NCBI RefSeq assembly: GCF_001641265.1
Contig: NW_020167524.1
Location: 558,001 to 622,000, forward strand
Source of the DNA: Pseudogymnoascus destructans
Taxonomy: Eukaryota; Ascomycota; Leotiomycetes; Thelebolales; Thelebolaceae
Direction of reading: 5' to 3'
DNA: 64,000 nt
Part shown: positions 60,192-64,000 of the stretch, one piece after another
How positions within the stretch are numbered: the first letter of the stretch is position 1
How the letters are laid out: every line of letters begins with the position of its first letter
The notes under the pieces: model-generated
Databases searched by the model: none
Told to the model about the DNA's origin: nothing
Seen by the model: the letters and a program-made list of their open reading frames with translations, nothing else
Made by a program: the position numbers and the translations under genes

Positions 60192-61343
60192 ATGCCACCA
60201 CGCATATCTCTACGGACCGCCTCAAGGTTCCTGAACATTCGGCCGGCCCCCCAGCCATCAATTGCCTGTCACACACCCATTACCCTCCGCACACACCCCG
60301 TTCGCGCCTTCGCAGACTCGAAACACCCCAAACCGAGCTCAAACCCGACATCGTCAGATGCCCTGCCTAATGCGAGCGAGGAAGCCGTACAGGTCGGCAA
60401 GGCTACCGGCAAAGCCACACCAGAGCTGGACCAAGGGACACCAGTGCAGGAGGTATGAGCTCATCCAACCCGCGCGACCCAAGCGGCGAACTGACTGGAG
60501 TAGATCTTAAAACGGGACCCCGAGCTAGCGGAGAAGGCGCCTGAAGTGATGAAGGAGAAGCCTACGGATGCGAAGAGGAGTGCAGAGGCCGCGGGCGAAG
60601 AGGGAGCCACGACTTTTGATAACCTGCTGGCACTGGGACAGATGGAGGCGATTGTCAATGGAGGGCACGCGAGTGATATGACGCCAGAGATGGTGGGCCA
60701 TAAATTCCCGCTGCCGGATATGCCGTTGAAGCCATTTTCGAATCGCAAGGAGCGCTATGATCCGATCGTTTCTCAGGTCACAAACCTCCTCATGCAACAC
60801 GGCAAGCTGAGCATTGCTCAAAGGGTAGTTCTCCACTTCCATCATCCCAGATTCTGGCAGAATGACGCAGCTAACGCCTGTCTCGTTTTCCAGCATATGT
60901 CCTACATCCTCAACCAGCTCCGCACTGCACCTCCCCCAGTGCCGTCTCAAGCTCGCCCCCTCGTCCCTGGCTCCCCGCCCCCAATCGAACTGCCTCTAAA
61001 CCCAATCAACTACCTCGCCGTCGCCATCGATTCCATCGCACCTCTCATGCGCATCCGCCAACTGAAGGGTGCCGCCGGAGGTGGTTTGTCGCTGCCAGTT
61101 CCTGTCCCCCTGAGCCTGCGCCAGCGCCGCCGCACAGCCATCATGTGGATCCTGGATACGGTACTCAAGAAGAAGAGCCGTGGCAGTGGGCCCACGATGT
61201 TTGCGCAGCGCTTCGCGGATGAGATTATCAGTGTGGTAGAAGGAAAGAGCGGCGTGTGGGATAAGCGGGCGATGGTACACAAGGCCGCAACGTCAGCGAG
61301 AGTGAACTTGACTTATTCGAGGATGAAGGGGAGGAGGCTGTAG
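60192..61343 (+). CDS. RSM7: Mitochondrial small-subunit ribosomal protein uS7m, three exons
   Basis: Model join(60192..60452,60504..60824,60894..61343), 343 aa. Intron 1 is 51 nt (GTATGA...TAG); intron 2 is 69 nt (GTAGTT, branch GCTAAC, CAG) and, being a multiple of three, can be read through by mistake. The N-terminus (MPPRISLRTASRFLNIRPAP) is basic and hydroxylated, a probable mitochondrial targeting sequence. The S7 domain starts near residue 160 with KPFSNRKERYDPIVSQVTNL and includes LPLNPINYLAVAIDSIAPLM, KGAAGGGLSLPVPVPLSLRQ and, at the end, VHKAATSARVNLTYSRMKGR. uS7 binds the 3' major domain of 15S/16S rRNA in the mitoribosome. It is intact. Confidence 0.95.
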
Positions 61344-61437
61344 GGGTTAACATCTGGGGAGTTGGTGGTTGATGTAAGATATGTATAGAGGCTTGAATGT
61401 ACTATAGAGCTACTGTGCAAGCTGTATCAACTGGGGG

Positions 61438-61616
61438 TTAGTTCTCGAGGTGGACCTGGTAACTCTGGGTATTCCGTGTGAAACTCTCTGAGTTTATGGG
61501 GAGAGTTCATGAAGTTCGATACTGGGTACTCCGATAAAGGTCTAAATATGATAATTGCAGTTTAAAACTGGGGGTTAGTTCTCGAGGTGGACCTGGTAAC
61601 TCTGGGTATTCCGTGT
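61438..61616 (-). repeat. Duplicated GypsyB chromodomain scrap near the uS7m gene
   Basis: GGGGGTTAGTTCTCGAGGTG and the next ~30 bp occur twice (about 61432-61482 and 61566-61616). On the minus strand the first copy, with the following GGGGAGAGTTCATGAAGTTC, reads as the chromodomain end SNFMNSPHKLREFHTEYPEL of GypsyB. It is a transposon fragment outside the main island, locally duplicated. Confidence 0.7.
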
Positions 61617-62352
61617 TCACTTGTGGGAATAGTTACTGTGCACCCACTGCTGACTGTGGTATGTGGAGTATTTCAACGAACTAATTGGCTGACAACCACA
61701 TATCCCCGTCTTCGGACTTCGGGCCACACCAGCACCCCTCATGGGATCGTCAAACCCCCATTTTCATTTTTAAGGCACTAGAACACACATCTATTTCCCA
61801 ATTGAGAATAACGTGACTGCCGACGGCAGCGCGTTGACTCGCAAGTGCGATGTGTAATGTGCTGGAATTTTCGCGTCGCCTCGCATGCCATGCGCCCTGA
61901 GAATTCTGCAGCGACATGCGGAGCTGGAGATCTTTGGCCCCATGCCCCTCCACGGTACTACTGCATGCTGCACCAAAATAGCGTCGACAAAGGCAAGGAA
62001 CAAAAAAAATATGGTGCAATTACGCCTCGGGAAACAAGGTGGAACAGACTGTATTATTCTCATAGTGCTGCTTTTTGAAGTGCTTTTCCAAAGCCCTCAT
62101 ACACTACACGTCCCTTTTTTTTGTAGCAAATCCGTTGAAATCCAAAATAAATCCCTAGTCCTGCTCATACATATTCTCCTGGACGCCCCAATATTCCTTC
62201 TTGCGCCGGACTACGCCCCAATATCCATTCCGATGAGCATCCCGAATCTAAGCCAAGTCGTTTCATATCATATCATACAGGTGCTGCTGGAAGCAAGTGT
62301 TCGTCTCGCTCCGAAAATCGCTGGCGCACAGATGATGCGAGAGCATAAATTT
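61617..62352. other. Intergenic, no supported gene
   Basis: Several open frames exist (one of 165 codons at 61885-62382 overlaps the next gene antisense) but none resembles a family or shows splice support. It includes the 3' flanks of two convergent genes. Confidence 0.55.
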
Positions 62353-62758
62353 CTACCATCCGTGTCGGCCCGGTGTTGGTGACGTTGGGCTGGAGTTGCC
62401 AAGGGCCTTGAGAGCCACTTCTGCAGCGTCTTCTTTGGCGTTGTTGAGGTATTGGCCGTCGTACCAATATCGGGCGGCAATGCTTTGGCCGGACACCGTG
62501 ACAGTGCTAGACCAGGCAGTTCGGCCTCCTTGTGACAAAAGTCAGCTGATTATTTTTAAGGAAACTGAATTTTGAGCTTTCATACCTCGTCTGTCGGAGA
62601 CAATGCTGAAAACTGGTGGGTTGATTTGCGCGGTGCGGCATCTCTCTGAGAGATATTAGAATCAACATTCAATGGCGCCAATGATCTGTGCACTGTGACC
62701 CACCTTGAAGCTTGTCTTGCCAGGTGCTTGTTGCGGGACTGGGGCTTGAATAAGACAT
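62353..62758 (-). CDS. Small double-stranded RNA-binding-domain protein, three exons
   Basis: Model complement(join(62353..62528,62586..62645,62704..62758)), 96 aa; introns of 57 and 58 nt with donors GTATGA and GTGGGT. The protein starts MSYSSPSPATSTWQDKLQER and continues INPPVFSIVSDRRGGRTAWS, then ARYWYDGQYLNNAKEDAAEV and ALKALGN. That is the dsRBD alpha-beta-beta-beta-alpha layout, with the terminal KEDAAEVAL helix carrying the conserved Lys/Ala pattern. Similar stand-alone dsRBD proteins of about 90-100 aa are common in ascomycetes; their role is unknown. It lies tail-to-tail with the uS7m gene. Confidence 0.85.
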
Positions 62759-64000
62759 GTTGAGTGTGTATATCTATATATGTGGATATATAGTTGGAAT
62801 TGAGTGAGTGGTTGGTGAGTAAAGAGACTAATTATTGGAAGGTTTTAGCTTGGAAGAAAAGTTGATGAAGCTGTTGAGCATCCGGAATCTTTATACTTAT
62901 TCTCTATTGTGACGAATGGGTAGCTTGATGTAGGACTAGCTGGCACTCATGAGGCCAGCGCGAAGGTGCAGGCGGATATGCAACCTAACCAGGACTCGGC
63001 ACCATGCATCCCACAGAACAAATTCCGGTCGTATGATCGGAAGGTAAGTATGGCTCGGCCTGAGATAGCATCTATATTTGGCAAAGCGCTGCAAGGTAGT
63101 CCAAGGGGGGGGCGACGAAGGGTGGGTTTCAATAGCTTCATAGTGAAAGTTGTACAAATACAATGAGGGCGAGCAAAAGCAATTTGGGGACTGGGCATAA
63201 AAAAACGATAAGTGCCAACACAGCAGAAACATGTATTTGGGGATAAATACCTATGGACTAAGACCAATCCGTATGTATATCTAAGAGCGGATGGGTAATG
63301 AACGACATGTGTGTTGTGATTAGGTTGAAATGAGTTGGAACAATGGCCGAGGTAAGCGTGAGCACGCCTCTGGCGCAGTTGGGTTCTGGAAGGACAGCAC
63401 CCCTCCTGATGCCTTATCTCATTAATGTGACCGTCATCGCGGGAATTTTCTGAGTAGATCCTCTTAGAGGCGCGGTATGGTATGCACTGGAGACTAGCCA
63501 ATTGGGCCGAATTCGACATGACCACCAACGGTGGGAATGGCGCTGGCACAGCTTACCTGCATAGCGCCCTTGCAGCCTCATCCATAAAGTGGAGAGTGTT
63601 GACCCTTTGGTAAATGCTGTCGTTTGGATAAAATATTTCTGTCAAACCGAAACACGATATGATCTGGCGCCTGTTGAAAGGCGGAGGCGGATGCAGCAAG
63701 GTTCAGGCTGGAATGAGTACCCGTTTATCCCCCGTCACTTCTACCCTATCCCAGGCAGTCAGCCACCAATGGATGGTATTTGCCTCCCCCGAGCAAAGAA
63801 AATTTACTGGAATGAGCAAGACAATATTTCTGAGCAATTTGGTTCTCACGATACTAAGAAACGTGCGTCTCAAATGGACAGTGAGACATCCCCAAGAACA
63901 AGAAGTCTCAACCCCCCCGGCCCCCTTCCTATATCCGATAGTGCTAATTCCAAGGGGATGGAAGATGGCAGGCATCTAAGAAGACGTTAGAAGCAAGTCA
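62759..64000. other. Right-hand flank, no supported gene
   Basis: A plus-strand frame at 63589-63990 (133 codons, with GWNEYPFIPRHFYPIPGSQP) and a 200-codon minus-strand frame at 62947-63549 are open, but I recognise neither. A donor-like GGTAAGTATGG at about 63042 might belong to a plus-strand gene running out of the window. Nothing else is seen. Confidence 0.45.

Noticed and set aside
62947..63549. 200-codon minus-strand open frame
   Set aside because: No recognisable domain, no splice or neighbour support, and the composition looks like chance coding.
1..64000. tRNA, rRNA and other structured RNA genes
   Set aside because: I scanned by eye for tRNA-like arms and conserved rRNA blocks and found none I could support. 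A tRNAscan-SE or Infernal run would settle it.

Overview
The window looks like nuclear DNA of a filamentous ascomycete (Pezizomycotina). Supporting signs are short introns (43-122 nt) with GT(A/G)NGT-type donors and CTAAC-like branch sites, gene families typical of such fungi (Acatn transporter, AHA1, CDC4 F-box/WD40, HOP1 with a PHD finger, STN1, mitochondrial uS7, a small dsRNA-binding protein), and Fot1/pogo, hAT, Tad-like LINE and Ty3/gypsy chromodomain elements. I cannot name the species from sequence alone.

Layout. 1-3.35 kb: the edge of a minus-strand MFS transporter-like sequence, then an acetyl-CoA transporter gene with one intron. 3.9-47.4 kb: a dense transposon island. It starts next to a 22-bp head-to-head telomere-repeat palindrome and holds two pogo-type elements (one degenerate, one full length with TIRs and a TA duplication), three copies of a Fot-like element whose transposase carries a C-terminal zinc knuckle, a hAT element with a perfect 8-bp duplication, a LINE 3' fragment, copia remnants and three gypsy families. 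I call these GypsyA (27.2-33.6 kb, minus), GypsyB (33.6-35.7 minus, 35.7-42.6 plus, 42.9-45.2 minus) and GypsyC (45.2-47.4 minus). Four LTR families recur: LTR1 (about 935 bp, GypsyC), LTR2 (254-372 bp, GypsyB), LTR3 (176 bp; one copy swollen by a 9-bp minisatellite) and LTR-A (258 bp, GypsyA). Insertions are nested up to four deep, and several solo LTRs keep perfect 5-bp target duplications. One conserved host gene inside the island (11.7-14.8 kb) has lost its 5' end and is split by the intact Fot-like element.

47.9-62.8 kb: an ordinary gene block with AHA1 (minus), CDC4 (minus), HOP1 (plus, divergent from CDC4), STN1 (minus), mitochondrial ribosomal uS7 (plus, divergent from STN1) and a 96-aa dsRBD protein (minus). 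These serve Hsp90 co-chaperoning, SCF ubiquitination, meiotic axis assembly, telomere capping and mitochondrial translation. I see no sign that they form one pathway. Both divergent promoter regions contain a long perfect-armed hairpin. 62.8-64 kb holds no gene I can support.

The most notable items are the intact Fot-like transposase with a fused CCHC knuckle inserted at a point where precise loss would restore the host reading frame, a third Fot-like copy whose mutations fall mainly at CpG sites, a small two-exon six-cysteine gene duplicated among the retroelements, a 9-bp minisatellite grown from an LTR end, and the two promoter hairpins. Gene models were spliced by eye from splice-site consensus and protein-family continuity.
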